Source of the DNA: Castor canadensis
Taxonomy: Eukaryota; Chordata; Mammalia; Rodentia; Castoridae
NCBI RefSeq assembly: GCF_047511655.1
Contig: NC_133398.1
Location: 51,093,638-51,157,637 of the forward strand
Length of the DNA: 64,000 nt
Direction of reading: 5' to 3'
The position numbers and the translations under genes were made by a program. The notes under the pieces were generated by a model, which had not been told where the DNA came from, did no database searches, and was given only the letters and a program-made list of their open reading frames with translations. This document shows positions 23,251 through 36,005 of the stretch, in pieces (position 1 is the stretch's first letter; each line of letters opens with the position of its first letter).

Positions 23251-26229
23251 ATGGTGGGGTCAGTGTTCTTTGTGAGCAGAGGGGATTGATGTATAGCTAA
23301 CACTCCCTTCCCTGAGATCCTAGGCTACCCACTTCCTCTACTCCCTTCCCAGCTCTGAGAACAGGAAGAGATATCTGTCCCTAACCCAACTCCCTTGTCA
23401 AAGTCTAGTGGTTTAATTCATAAAGGTGTCGACACAGTGCTATTGAGTTTAGCAGACTGCATGATGCTCTCATTTGCATTACTTCCTTCAACACATTGAT
23501 GATGAGCCAGGACCAGTGTCCTGACAAGGATGTATGCTATGCTCATATTGTGACCCCAGGTACTGACCTGCTCCCTACTTAGGTTCCCAAAAAGTGAAAT
23601 AGTTACACCACAGGGGAAGGATCAAGTGATCCTCCAGGCAGTCAGTACATAGTAACCATCTTCTGTTGGTCACACATCTTTCACCCTTCCTCCCTCACAA
23701 GCTGGAGTTCTCTTCTTTTTTGTTATGTGATATTTAATCCCATAGTCCTTTCAGGAACACTTTGGACTTCAAAGAACAAACTCAATTTAATCTGTCTAAG
23801 CAAAGGAAATAATTTTTTTGGCCCCTGTTACTTACATAATTAGATCTGCCTTCAGGTCCATCAAGGTACAGATGCTCACAGAGTGGCAGTCGGGACTCCA
23901 TTTCCCATTCTGTTCTCTCTTTTTGTGGTACCAAGACCCTTTAAAGTTCCATCCCCCCAGCAACCTCAGAGAAAAGAGACAATCACTTCCCATGGCCTTA
24001 AGCAATATCTCAGCACCAAACCATTTGCAAGCCAGGACACCTGCCTGTCTTTGAAGTAATCCCTGTCGCCAAAGGAACAGAATGATTGGGTTGGGATGGA
24101 GGAAGAATTGAGCTATCAGTTCTACCCAATTCCATGGGATTGAGAATAGGGCACACATGGTTGCTCCTCAACCATCAGGATGGATGCCAGGAAGGCAAGA
24201 CAACTGATGTGCATCGTAAGTCATTTTGTCAGGAATATTGGGCCTGAAATTGGAACATCTAGGCTCCAAGAAGATTTAGGGACTAATTGCCAATTTGTGG
24301 CTTTGGGATTATTTGTCTTGCTCTAATTCCCATGTGTAGGCTCTTGGGTTGGAGACAGAATGTGGATTGTTGGTGAGGTATTGTGCAGAGACCATTGGAT
24401 CTCATCTTTCTCCATCTTGTGACCCTTTGTCTCAAGTCTCTGACTCTAGCTGCTGTGAGTCATGGGTCTCTCCTCTCTCCTGCCTATGGTCAAGGAGCAG
24501 ACCCATGCCACACAATTCCAGAACCTCAAAGACCCTGATCTTTTTCAGAAGCCTGAGAGACCTGAGGCTTCCCTGACTGTCCCCTCAGAGCAGACCTCCT
24601 GAGCAAAGGAGCTCCTTGGGTCTGTTGGCACCCTGGTCACCAACTCTAGGTCACCTCTAGGGTTCAAACTTATCTTAGACCTTCTTTGGCAATGCTAAAT
24701 TTGAGTATTCCAGGATTAGGGGTATTCAGGTACCACTGGAGGTGAAAAGGATCACACACCATGAGATGGAAGAAAGCACACCTTCATTTCAGCCCCCAAC
24801 ATTCCAGGGCCTAAACACTATGGCATATGGCATATGGCCTAGTGTCCCTGGGCAAAGGTCCAATGAACACAGCCCAACAATGCAGTGTCACAGATCCCTG
24901 CCAAAGTTATCTCACCCCCATCTCCCCAACTGGGGGTGCCTGGGGTCCACCACAGATGGTCATGGGGAACAGGGCTTGATACTGTGGAGCAACATGAAGA
25001 AAAGGTGTCAGGTAAACCCTGAAAATGCTATAGGATCAAAGCAGAAGCTATGAAAGGTCCCTGCCTTGGCCATGGCTAGTCCCAGCAACAGAGCTATCCC
25101 AACGACAAGGACAGGCCCAAGTGTGGGCTCCTTGCACAGGCCAGCTGGCCCAGTTAATGTGGATGCATCTGAAGGTGGGGAGTGTCCAGTGACCTTGCCT
25201 ATGAGTACTCTCATAGGCTGGGAGTTTTCCAGGTTCAAGGAACAACAGGATGGGGAGGTGAAGAGTACTTGAGTGGGGCTCTAATTCTGCTGAATGCTAA
25301 TCTGGGGCCAGGAGAAATGGGGGGAAATGGGGGGAAACTGCAGAGAAAGGCAAGGAGGCACTGCTATTCCTCTGGGAATAAAGAGAGGAGAGTAGGAGCA
25401 GAGAGAGGGACAGGAACACGGAAAGGAAGAGACTGAGGGACAGAGAGGATGCTAGAGCTGTGAATTCTGGTGTGTGTACCCCAGCACATCTGGTCGTTTG
25501 AGATTTTCAGCAGTTGGCCTGGGAACAATGCTGAGTCAGAGGTACAAATGGACCTGCCAAGCCCTGTCCACTCCACTTCTACCCTAGATGGTTTGGGCCT
25601 CAGCTCATCTTCCTCTTCAGTGCTCTGCCAAAGCATGCCCAAGCTAGTCCTCCAGCACGTAGCCCTGGATGACTCTTACCTGAGTTACACACCAATAACT
25701 ATTCTAAGCTCTTAGTAGGGAAGAAGGAAGACAGAGGAAGGGGGAAGGAGGTAAAGTGAGTAGATAGTGAAGAGCAGGATTTTTATAATTACATTTAGGG
25801 TTCAAGGCCAACAAGGTGGAATCTGCCCTTCAATTCTGAGACTTAAGTACAGAAAAAATCTTGCAGGAGATGTTCAACAATATAAATGATTTGAAATTTT
25901 GTGTGTGTACAAAAATAAGAAAAGAAGGAAAGTTGTTAAGGATAAGGTGAAATGATATTAGATGAAAATAGAATCTACATGAAAGAATGAAGGATTGAAG
26001 AAATGTTAAATATGTGAATAAATATAAAGTTGTTTTGCCCTCATTTTAAAGTTTACTTTGGAAATAATTAACTTTCTCAAACAAAAAGATTTACTGTGAG
26101 ATTTATAAAATATGCATAAGTAATATGCATGAAATAATGCATAAAAATGGAAGAAAGGAAATGGAAGAATTCTGTTATAAGCTTCTTTCAACATATGTGC
26201 TGTACTATAAAATTTAATATAGATTATAA
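23251..26229. other. About 3 kb of unique, moderately GC-rich DNA
   Basis: No gene was recognised. Several open frames (23818-24158, 24742-25053, 25008-25272, 25364-25715) occur on both strands, overlap each other and have no domain or splice logic. A short GGGGAAATGG repeat occurs near 25318-25335. Confidence 0.5.
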
Positions 26230-26472
26230 TTTAAGGATGTATTTGATAATTCCTAGAGCAATTACTAAAAAAGTTAAAAAAAACTATAGCCAAAACCCAA
26301 TACAAGAAGCAAAATGAAATTCCCAAAAGTACTTGATAATTCCAAAAATGCCAGGCAAGAAGAAAAAAAGAAGAAATGGGGCAGATAGAAAATGAATATC
26401 AAGATAATAGACATTAGCCCAACCATAAAAATTAGGCACAGATTGTCAGATTGAATAAAAAGTAAAACCTAT

Positions 26473-26562
26473 GACTGGGGAGTTTAGTTCCATGATAGAG
26501 AATGATCTTAACATGCACAGGGCCTTAGGTTCAATCCCCAACAACCCCCGTAAAATAAAACC
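26473..26562 (+). mobile_element. ID-like tRNA-derived SINE
   Basis: An A-box-like GGGGAGTTTAGTTCCATGAT region, a B-box-like GGTTCAATCCCC, and an A-rich tail (AAAATAAAA) are present. Diverged. Confidence 0.65.
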
Positions 26563-27486
26563 CAACTATTATATATGCATTTACCAGAGCATATATACCT
26601 TAAATATATAGAAAAAAGGCTTAAAGGATGAGAAAAGACATGCTATGTAATCACTTGTCCTAAGAAAGCTAGAGCAACTATTTCTAATATCAGACAAAGT
26701 AGACATTGACCTAATCTAAATATTAGCAAACAAATTCATAAACACTTTTAAATGATGACATATCATGACTTAGTGTAAAATTCATTCCAGTAGTGCAAAG
26801 CTGGTTTATCACATCAATATATATCTCAATAGATACACAAAATTCTTTTGATAAAATGTCATAGCCATTCATAATTAAAAACAAAAACTTTCAGTAAACT
26901 AACCATACATGAAAACCTCATGAATTTGACAAAGTAGCTACAAAACACTTACTGCAAACCTCAGTTGGTGAAAAACAGCGAAATAATTTTCTTTTTAAGA
27001 GCATGAATAAGACGAGAATATTTACTATTACCATTTCTACTGACATACTACCCCGGTACAAGCCAGGATAATAAGCATGTAAAATATCACACAAAGATCT
27101 GAAAAAAGAAGTAAAATTAATTTTATTTATAAATGGGATATAAGTTCACAATTTCATTCTAAGTAGTTTATCAAAAATAAGTATTAGAGCTAATTGATGA
27201 ATTTAGCAAGGTCACCAAATACAAAGTTGCTCTGCAAATAATTGCCTTCTAAAAGAAAACATACGTAATTATTGTTGCAATCTTAGGGGAGGCAAAGATA
27301 TGACATATATCTAAAGAAAAATCATAGACCTTATCAAAATCCAGCCTTCTATTCATCAAAAACACCATTAAGAAAATAAATAATCACAGACTATAAGAAA
27401 ATATTCACAATACACATATCTGACAAAGGCCTTGTATCCATATATGCAAATTCCTATAATTCAGTGACAAAAAGATATACAATCAA

Positions 27487-27610
27487 GTCTTTACTCCCAT
27501 TTCCTGCATTGGGAGCAGGAAATGTTTCTCCACTTTTCCACCATTTCTCCCTGCTTTTATCCTGTTATACTAAATGTCTTCCCTAATAAACTTTGCTATC
27601 ATTAAAAAAA
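27487..27610 (+). mobile_element. Retroposed tail of unknown origin in L1
   Basis: About 115 bp interrupts the L1 reading. It ends with a polyadenylation signal (AATAAA near 27585) and an A8 run. A perfect 10-bp hairpin (CATTTCCTGC 27498-27507, GCAGGAAATG 27515-27524) lies upstream. This looks like a copied transcript or LTR tail. No convincing target duplication was found. Confidence 0.45.
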
Positions 27611-28448
27611 ACTACATACACTAAAAATGGAGAACACACTTGAAAAAACACTTCACAAAGGAAGAAGTAGAAATGGGTAATAAACACATGAACTGTACTT
27701 AGCATCCTTAGTCATCAGGGAAGTACAGATTAAAACCACAATGATATACTAGTATGCAACCCAGGAATGGCTAAAATTAAAAACACTGTGCCAAATATTA
27801 ACAAGGATGCAGCACTCTTATTCCTTACTACTGGGTATATAAAATGGTACAATAGTTTGTGAACACTATTTCACAATTTCTTATAAAGTAAATACATATT
27901 TGTCATGATCCAAAAATTCTACTTTTAGGTATTTACCTAGGCAAATGAAAAATAAATGTCTACATATAGACTATGTACAAGCATTTGATAGTACCTTTAT
28001 TTGTAATGTTCTAAAATTGTGAACAACCAAATGTCTATCAACATGAGAATGAATTTAAAATTGCATTGTATTCATAAAATATAATAATATTCAACAATAA
28101 AGCATAAGCAACAACTTGGATGAATGTCAAAAACATTGTGAGCAAAAGAAGCCAATATGAAAGAGAACAACTGAATTAGCTTACTTACAAATTGTAGAAT
28201 AGACCAAATAAATCTATGGTGATAGAAATAAGAATAGTTATTATGGAGAACAGAACAAATGGGGCAGGAATTAATCAAATTGGAAAAGACATGAGAGAAC
28301 TTTCTGGGGTGACAAATATTCTATATACACGTGGAAGGTGGGTTATCTTGGGTATATGCTTTTTTTAAATTAATTGATTTTATTCAATTTTCTGCATTTT
28401 ATTTTATGGATATGATACCTGAGTTTTTAAAAAAGGAAAATAATAATC

Positions 28449-28839
28449 TGTATGCATTAGTTACTTTTTCACCATGGCAAACAACTCACAGGAACAACTA
28501 AAGGAAACAAAGATATATATTTTGTTTCATGGTTGAGAGGTTTTAGCCTATCATGGCCAGCTCTGTTGTTTCTGGACCAGTGGTAAGGCAGAACACCATG
28601 GTGGTGGGAGCATGTGGAAAAGGAGGCTGTTCACCGCATGGCAGATAGGAAACAGAGAGTGAGGAAAGGGGCTTAGAGACCAGGCATAAACTTGCAAGGC
28701 ATGGCCCCAGTGACTTACTTCCTCTCCTTGTGTTCCACCTCTTAAAAGTTTCACAACCTCCCAAAATGGCACCATCATCTGGGAACCAAGAATATAACAC
28801 AGAGCCGCACTGGGGACATTTCATATTCAAACTATAACT
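28449..28839 (-). repeat. MaLR 3' LTR
   Basis: Ends TGTATGCATTAGTTAC and ATTTCATATTCAAACTATA on the plus strand are antisense LTR termini. The unit is repeated in part at 30322-30593. The open frame at 28543-28830 is accidental. Confidence 0.6.
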
Positions 28840-30321
28840 TTCTGTCCTTGGATCTCAAAGACTCATAATCATCTCACAATGTAAAATGCACTTAGTCTAT
28901 TTTCAAGAGTCCCCAAAGTCTTATGTTCCAACATTGTTCAAAAGTTCAGTCCAAAATTTCCTCTGAGACTCAAGGCAACTCTTAGTTGTGAGTCACCTTG
29001 AGTCAAAAAAACAAGTTACATACTTTTAACACACAGTGATACAGAATAAACATTTCCATTCCAAAAGGGAGGAATAGGATAATAGCAAGGAAGTATTGGA
29101 TCAAAGAAAGACCAAAATTCAGCAGGGCAAACATTGAATCCTGTAGCTCCATGTCTGCACCTGGGAGACAATGTGGAAGTACGACATGAGCTCCAGTTGG
29201 CTTGTGTAGTCTGCTCTGTGGCCTTGCCCTCTGCAGCTCATCTCGCCTCTCTTGTGGCTGACTCCATTCATTATCTGTTGCTGTCCTTGGCAGACATTTC
29301 TCATTCCTGGCCTCTCCAACAGCTTGGGGATTCTATTGCAGTTTAGGTTTCATTCTCACAGCTTCACACATTGCCTTCTTAGGAGTTGTCTGAAGGGAAT
29401 TCTTACCCTGTCACACATTTCCTGGCCTCCCAGGCCTTCATTTGAAATCCTGATGGAATCCTCTATGACACTGCAATTCTTACATTCTGCCTGCCTGCAA
29501 AAGCAGTATCACATGGATAACACCAAGACCAGGCCCACTGGTACCATGGCTGCAGTGCCCTCTGAGTGTCAGGTTGGCTAAACCTGAGAAAGCAATTCCT
29601 TAGGTTGCCCTGTGGTACACTGTAGCACTCTACTGAAAGCAAAGTTTTTCAAATGAGTTAAAACATTTGTACCCTTGATCCTGAGGTGGGCTCTGGATAC
29701 TTCCTGAGGTGTCCTCAAGGCATTGTTCCCATTGTCCTGATGCAAAGTACTTGATTTCTTTTTAATGGTACTAATCTCTGACAACTACAACATCCTTATC
29801 CACAACTTTAAATATGATCCTTCCCTGGCCAAACTGCTCATTTTTGAAATATTCCCGTTCTGCTTTTTTTCCCAATTCTCACTGTAAACTTGGCTAAAAG
29901 CAGCCAGTTATACCCACGCCATGGCCTGAATGCTATGCTATCCTGGAATTTCCTCCTACCCAATTAATTTGTCCATTACATTAAAATTTAGCTCCACTCA
30001 AAGTCTCAAGACATGTACAAAGTATAACCAAATTCTTTGCCAGAATGTAACATGAATGAGCTGTAGTCCAATTTCCAGTAGTCTTCATTCCCACCTAAAA
30101 TTTCACAATCACAATCTTTATCTCATTTCTATCAGTATCTGGTCTTTGAACTCCTGCCAAAATCACCCATTCAGCTCTGCTGATTGCATTTGAGGGCTTC
30201 TGAAGCCTGCATTTCCAAACATTGTCAATATTGTTCTCACAAAGCAGTTCCAAAGGCTTAAGAGCTACATGATCAGGTTTGATCACATTGTAATGACCCT
30301 ACTCTGTTGGTTTGAAATTTC

Positions 30322-30593
30322 TGTGTTACTTTCATGTTACTGTGACCAAATACCAGAAAGAAATAACTTAAAAGAAAAAAAATACATTTCTGCTCATGAC
30401 TTTAGTGGGTTTAGGCCACCATATCTGGCTTTGTTGTTTCTAGGCCAGTAGTGAGGCAGAACATCATGGCAGCATGAATATGTGGAGGAAGAGGCTGTTC
30501 ACCTCACAGAAGACAGGAAACAGAGGACAAGGAAAGGAACCCAAAGCCAGAGACTTATTACCTTCAAAGGTATGAATTAGTGACTTACTCACT
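30322..30593 (-). repeat. MaLR 5' LTR, truncated
   Basis: Begins TGTGTTACTTTCATGTTACT and carries the same CATCATGGCAGCATG...GAGGCTGTTCACCTC order as the 3' LTR, then stops about 100 bp early at the L1 junction. Confidence 0.55.
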
Positions 30594-30619
30594 AAGTTTG
30601 CTATTATTTCATTGAAGAT

Positions 30620-30707
30620 TGTGGGGGTGGGGGAGCACTGGGGTTTGAACTCAGGGTCTTGTGCTTGCTAAGCGGACATTCTTACTTCTTGAGCCACTCA
30701 GCCACCT
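30620..30707 (-). mobile_element. ID-like tRNA-derived SINE
   Basis: Minus-strand A-box/B-box order (complement of GGTTTGAACTCAGGGTCTTG and TTGAGCCACTCAG). A near-perfect repeat ATTGAAGAT/ATTGAGGAT at 30611-30619 and 30708-30716 flanks it. Confidence 0.75.
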
Positions 30708-31340
30708 ATTGAGGATCTTTGCATCTATGTTCATTAAAGATATTGGCAAATAGCTTTCTTTTTTGGTTGTCTCTTTGTCTTTGTGTTTTGGCATCAATTA
30801 ATGAGTTTGGAAGAATTCCATTCTCTTCATTTTTTTTGAATAATATAAGAAGAATTAGAATTAGTTCTCTAAATGTTTTGTAGAATTCAGCAGTAAAGCT
30901 ATCAGTTCCTGAACTTTTTTTAGGTGGGATTTTTTAATTACTGATTCATCTCATTACTCATTATTGGTCTGTTTCAGTTTTCTATTCCTTCATGATTCAA
31001 TTTTGTAAGGTATATATGGAATCTGTCCATTTTTTCTAGTTTATCAACTTGTTGGTATAGAATTGTTCATAATAATCTCTAATGATCTCTTTTATTTTAT
31101 GGTTTTCATCTCTGATTTTTTTTGACTTCTCTCCTTATTTCTTAGTCTGTCTAAGATTTATCAACTTTTTATTTTTAAGAAATTGGGTCTGTGTTTCATT
31201 GATCTTTTGGGTTTTTTATCCTTTTCTGCTTTTATCTTTATTATTTCTTTCTGTCTACTAATTTAGGGATTTGAGTTGTTCTTATTTTTCTAGTTATTTG
31301 AGGTGCAGTAATAAGTCATTTGTTTGAGATCTTTCTTCTT

Positions 31341-31453
31341 CTTTTTTAAAACAGGGTCTTTGCTATGCAGCCCAGGCTGGCCTCATACTCATGATACCCC
31401 TGGCTGTGCCAGCTGAGTGCTGGAATTACAAGAGCATACCACTAGACCTGGAG
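31341..31453 (-). mobile_element. B1-like SINE
   Basis: Antisense B1: AACAGGGTCTTTGCTATGCA, GCCCAGGCTGGCCTCATACT and GTGCTGGAATTACAAGAGCA in order. Confidence 0.8.
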
Positions 31454-33728
31454 AACTTTCTACTTTTTTGATGTAGTCATTGATTGCTATAAACTTCTTA
31501 GTATTGCTTTCTCGTATCCCATAGGCTTTGATATGTTATTTTTATATTTCCATTTGTTTAAGAAAAGACTTAATTTCTTTCTTAGCTTATTCCTTGACAC
31601 CCTGGCTGTTCAGGAGGAAGTGGTTTAATTTTACATATTTTATAATTTCCAAAATTTTTCTTGTTATTGATTTCTAGTTTTATTGCACTGGGGCTGTACA
31701 AGATACTTGGTATCTTTCATTTTTAAAAATTATATAGATAATTGTATTGTGGTTTACCATATGACCTGTGTTGAAGAATGCTTCTTGTGCTGTTAACAGG
31801 AATCTGTGATCTGCAGCTGTTGTCTGGAGTGTTCTGTAGATGAGTGTGAGGTTCATTTGGCCTATGGCTTCTTTGTTCATTTTCTTTGTGGATGATCTGT
31901 TCATTGTTGAAAGTGGGCTAGTCTCCCTTTAGGACTATTAATATTTACTGTGTACATATGGGTAATTTGATTTTGAACACATATATATTTAGAACTGTTG
32001 TTTCCTCTTGCTGAATTGACCCCTTCATCATTAATGTCTTTCCTTGTCTCTTTTTACCACATTTGGCGTACGGTCTACTTACTTATACGGTCATACTTAC
32101 TTATGTAAGTATAGCTACTCCTGCTCTCTTTTCATTCCATTTGCATAAATAACTTACTCTATCCTTTCACTTTCAGTCTATGCATGTCCCTAAAGGTGAA
32201 ATGAGTTTCTTGTAAGCAATGCATATTGAGTATTGTGTTTTTCATCCATTCAGTCACTCTATGTCTCTTAATTGGAGAATTAAATCCATTTACATTTAAG
32301 ATGACAAGGCATTTTATAGACATTTTAGAACCTGCTTTCTAGTTTTATTATACTTCATTTATTTCTTTCTCCCTTTTACATGGTGTTCATTTGGGTTAAG
32401 TGATTTACTTTTCATAGTGTGTTTCAATTCCTTGCTTATTAGTTTAGGTTTGTGACATAGTTTTACTTAGTGATTATTATGAAAATAAAAATACATTTTA
32501 TAAAAATACATTTTAGTTATAACAAGCAATTCAGAAATAACAGCAACTTAAAATGACTGTAAAGATAGAAAAAGAAAATATACAAAAAAAGCGCTACACT
32601 CCATTCCTCCCCACATTTTGAATTGTTGATGTACCATTTTGTATCATTCTATATTGCTCTTCTCTTAATATAACAGAGTGGTTGTTATGTTTTTTAATCT
32701 TCATACTGAAAATATGGATAGTTTACAATACTAGACCAGTCTGAACTTGTCTGTATACCAGTGACTTTTATACCTTTCCATGTTTTCTTATTACTCATTA
32801 ATGTCTCTTTTTCTCAGGGTGAAGAAATCCTTTCTTTAGCATTTCTTTTAGGACTAATTAGGTGGAAATATATTTTCTCACTTTTCATTTGTATGGGAAT
32901 GTCTTTATCTTTCCCTCAACTTCTAAAGGATATCTTTATGGGATATAATATTTTGGGTTGGCAGTTTTTTTCTTTAGTACTATTAAAATCTCATTCCACT
33001 CTTTTCTGGTTTGTAAAGTATCCTTTAAAAAATCTGTTCTCAAGAAAATTGAAATAACCTTATATATTGCTTTATCTTTCTGTTTTGAGAATCTCTAACC
33101 TAGGAAAATTTGATTTTATATGTCTTGGGGTAGACCTGGTTGAATTTAATCTAACTTGTGGCCTTTTCCCATCTTGTAACTAGATATTTGTATCCTTGCC
33201 CAGGTTTAGAAAGGTTTCTATTTTTATCTCTTTGAATAAGTTTTCTATTCCTTTGTCATTCTCAAGTCCTTCGTGAATGACCCCAATAACCTCAATGTTT
33301 GGTCTTTTAATGCTGTAGCAAAATTTTGGTAAGCTCTCTTCATTCATCCCTCTTCATTCTTTTTTTTCTTTTCTCTCCTCCAATGGTGTATTTTCAAATA
33401 GCTGTCTTTAAGCTTGCTAAGTCTTTCTTTTGTTTGATCTATTCTGGTATTAATGTCATATGGCATTTTGATTTCACTTAGTATACTTTCAACTCAAAGA
33501 TATCTGTTTGATTTTTTTTAATTATTTAAAGCTCTCTGTCAACATTCTCTCATAGAGTACTGAATCATTTCTTTGTAAGTTTCTTTTCTTTTTTTTCTCA
33601 CTTAATTTCCTTAAAATAGCTGTTTGGAATTCTCTTTCAAAGAGTTTGTATATATTAGTTGACATATAGTCAGTTTCTAGTGCCTTATTTTATCTACTAA
33701 GTGAGGTCATGATTCTCTGAAAGTTCTT

Positions 33729-34602
33729 GTTTTATTTACTTATTTAGTATTTTTATTAGGATGAATTTGTTATACAAGGGGGTGGGATTCATAGTGACAA
33801 TTCCAGTTAGGCTTATATTATACATTGGTTACATAACCCACATCGTCTCTCCCCCTCAATACCCTCCCCACACCATTTAAAGCAATTGCAAAAGGTTTCT
33901 TTGTTCTATTTCACATAAGTATATGAAGTTCATCAGCCATATACCCTCACCTTAATCTCCTTCATTCACTCTCCCCCTAGTACCCCCCTCCCACATACCC
34001 TGTACCCATTTTACAGTCCTGTCTTATATTATTAATATTTAAGTTGATGTTCAAAGGGGTTTCTCAATGTATACTTTACTTTGGTCCATTCAGCTCCTTC
34101 CATTATTCTCCCTTATCTCTTACCTTCCACCCCCCCATTTTTCAACAGCTTTCAATACACATCCTTATATCCTCTACCTTCACAGATGTTATGTTTTATG
34201 ATATTACTGACCCTCTATCATTCTCTTTTCCTTTCCCTCTTTCCCTGAGTGCCATAAAGTAGTTCCACTTTTACAAATGTGTTCCACATAATAGTTTGTA
34301 TATGATCATGCTTGTTTTCCTGTATCTATTTGTCTTTTGGCTCTATCTGCCACATATGAGAGAAAAGATGTAGCCTTTGTCTTTAAGAGCTTTACCTACT
34401 TCACTTAGCATGATGTCCTCCAATTGTGTCCATTTACCTTCAAACCACATCTCATTATTCCTTATAGCTGAGTAAAACTCCATTGTATATATACACCACA
34501 TTTTCTTGATCCATTCATTAGTTTTAGGGCATCTGGGTTGTTTCCATAACTTGGCTGTTGTGAACAATATTGTGATGAACATCTGTGTATGGGTGTACAG
34601 CA
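33729..34602 (-). pseudogene. L1 3' UTR and ORF2 C-terminal end
   Basis: The open piece 34343-34666 reads FTTAKLWKQPRCPKTNEW, WCIYTMEFYSAIRNNE and QLEDIMLSEVGK, the conserved ORF2 C-terminal layout. The 3' UTR carries the TACAAGGGGG block and ends in a T-rich stretch beside the target duplication. Confidence 0.8.
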
Positions 34603-35993
34603 GACAGACAGAAATAATAAAGATCAGGGCTGAGATCAATGAGATTGAGACCAAAAATCTACACAAAGAATCAATGAAACAAAAAGTTGGTTTTTTGAAA
34701 AGATTAACAAGATTGACAAACCTTTAGCCAACAGGACAAAATGCAGGAGGGAAAAGACCCAAATTAATTAAACCAGAGATGAAAAAGGGGACATAGCTAC
34801 AAATACTAATGAAATTCAGAGGATCATCAGAGACTACTTTGAAAACTTATATTCAAGTAAACTGGAAGATCTAGATGAGATGGATACATTTCCAGATGCA
34901 TATAACCAACGAAAATTAAACAAGAAGATATTCACCACCTAAATAGATCTATAACAAGCAATGAAATTGAAGCAGTAATAAAGGGCCTCCCTACAAAGAA
35001 GATACCCAGACCTTATGGATTCATAGCCAAATTTTATCAAACCTTTAAAGAAGAACTAATACCAATACTCCTCAGACTTTTTCCAGGAAATAGGAAGGGA
35101 AGAGACACCACCAAACTTATTCTGTGAACCAGCATTATACTCATTGCAAAACAAGATAAAGATGCAACCCAAAAAGAGAATTATAGACTAGTATCTTTAA
35201 TGAATACGGATGCAAAGATTCTCAGTGAAATACTGACAAACAGATTCAACAAAACATCAAAAAGATCATACACCGTGACTACACTGGATTCATTCCAGGG
35301 TTGCAAGGATGGTTCAACATACACAAATTTACAAATGTAATACAGCATTTAAACAGAAGGACAAAACCTACACTATCCTCTCAATAGATGCAGAAAGAAT
35401 CTTTGACAAAATTCAACATCCTTTCATGATAAAAGCTCTAAAGAAACTAAGAATAGAAGGAATGTTCCTCAACATAATAAAGGCTATACGACAAATGTAT
35501 CATCAACATTATACTAAACAGGGAAAAACTGAAATCAATCCTGCTAAAGACAGGTATAAGACAGGATGCCCACTTTGCCCACTCCTACTCAATATAGCTT
35601 TGAAATTCCTAGTCAGAGCAGTAAGATGAGAGGAAGAACTGAAAGGGATTCAAATAGGGAGGGAAGAAGTCAAACTAACCCTATTTGCAGATGACTTGAT
35701 TCTATACTTAAAAGACCCTGATAACTCTACCAAAAAATTATTTGAAATCATAAACTCTTTCAGCAAAGTAGTAGGATACAAAATTAACATAAAGAAATCA
35801 GTAGCCTTCCTATATACCAACAATGAACAGACTGAGAAAGAAATCAGGGAAACAATCCCATTTACAATAGCCTCAAAAATAATCTAGTACCTTGGAATAA
35901 ATTTAATGAAGGAAACCAAAGACCTTTTCAATGAAAACTATAAACCACTGAAGAAAGAAATTGAAGACGACATCAGAAGATGGAAGGATCTAC
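34603..35993 (+). pseudogene. Inverted ORF2 segment (linker to RT)
   Basis: Plus-strand text runs from the linker ([11 protein letters not shown] near 34625) through the RT ([24 protein letters not shown] box at 35684-35695, [20 protein letters not shown]) to DDIRRWKDLP near 35990. Stops and frameshifts (for example at 35628 and 35887) break the frame. Confidence 0.85.
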
Positions 35994-36005
35994 CTGAAAG
36001 TTCTT

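Larger units (their letters stand above)
26230..28440 (+). mobile_element. Old plus-strand L1 relic
   Basis: The text follows L1 ORF2 and 3' sequence on the plus strand (TATCTCAATAGATACACAAA, ACAAAGGCCTTGTATCCATA, ACACTTCACAAAGGAAGAAG) and ends in an A-rich stretch near 28435. Frames are fully degraded. A tRNA SINE and a short foreign insert interrupt it. Boundaries at the left are uncertain. Confidence 0.65.
28449..30593 (-). mobile_element. Decayed ERVL-MaLR provirus
   Basis: Two related LTR segments face the same way. The 3' LTR is about 28449-28839; a truncated 5' LTR is about 30322-30593. Shared blocks include GGCAGAACA.CATGG and GAGGCTGTTCACC. The 1.5 kb between matches the antisense layout of MaLR internal sequence (CATTTCCATTCCAAAAGGGA at 29050). 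MaLR elements are non-autonomous and no coding frame is visible. The 5' LTR is cut where L1 sequence begins. Confidence 0.6.
30594..33716 (-). mobile_element. Old L1 fragment (RT to ORF1)
   Basis: Minus-strand L1: RT-region text near 30710-31100, an endonuclease piece at 31680-31904 (ADHRFLLTAQEAFFNTGH), the ORF2 opening near 32300, and ORF1-like sequence at about 32790-33700. The C-terminal part is missing at the MaLR boundary. It carries a SINE at 30620, a B1 at 31341 and the twin-primed L1 at its right side. Confidence 0.7.
33717..36005 (-). mobile_element. Twin-primed L1 (5' segment inverted)
   Basis: A 12-bp direct repeat CTGAAAGTTCTT at 33717-33728 and 35994-36005 bounds one insertion. 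The left part (33729 to about 34602) is minus-strand 3' UTR and ORF2 C-terminus. The right part (about 34603-35993) is plus-strand ORF2. The inverted segment lies at the 5' side and its downstream end abuts the 5' target duplication, as the twin-priming model predicts. Compared with an intact L1, roughly 400 codons of ORF2 are missing between the two primed segments. Confidence 0.85.

Noticed and set aside
23818-25715. Cluster of open frames on both strands
   Set aside because: They are short, overlap each other, have no domain and no consistent splice structure.
28543-28830. 95-codon minus-strand open frame with Cys pattern
   Set aside because: It lies fully within a MaLR LTR, which is non-coding.
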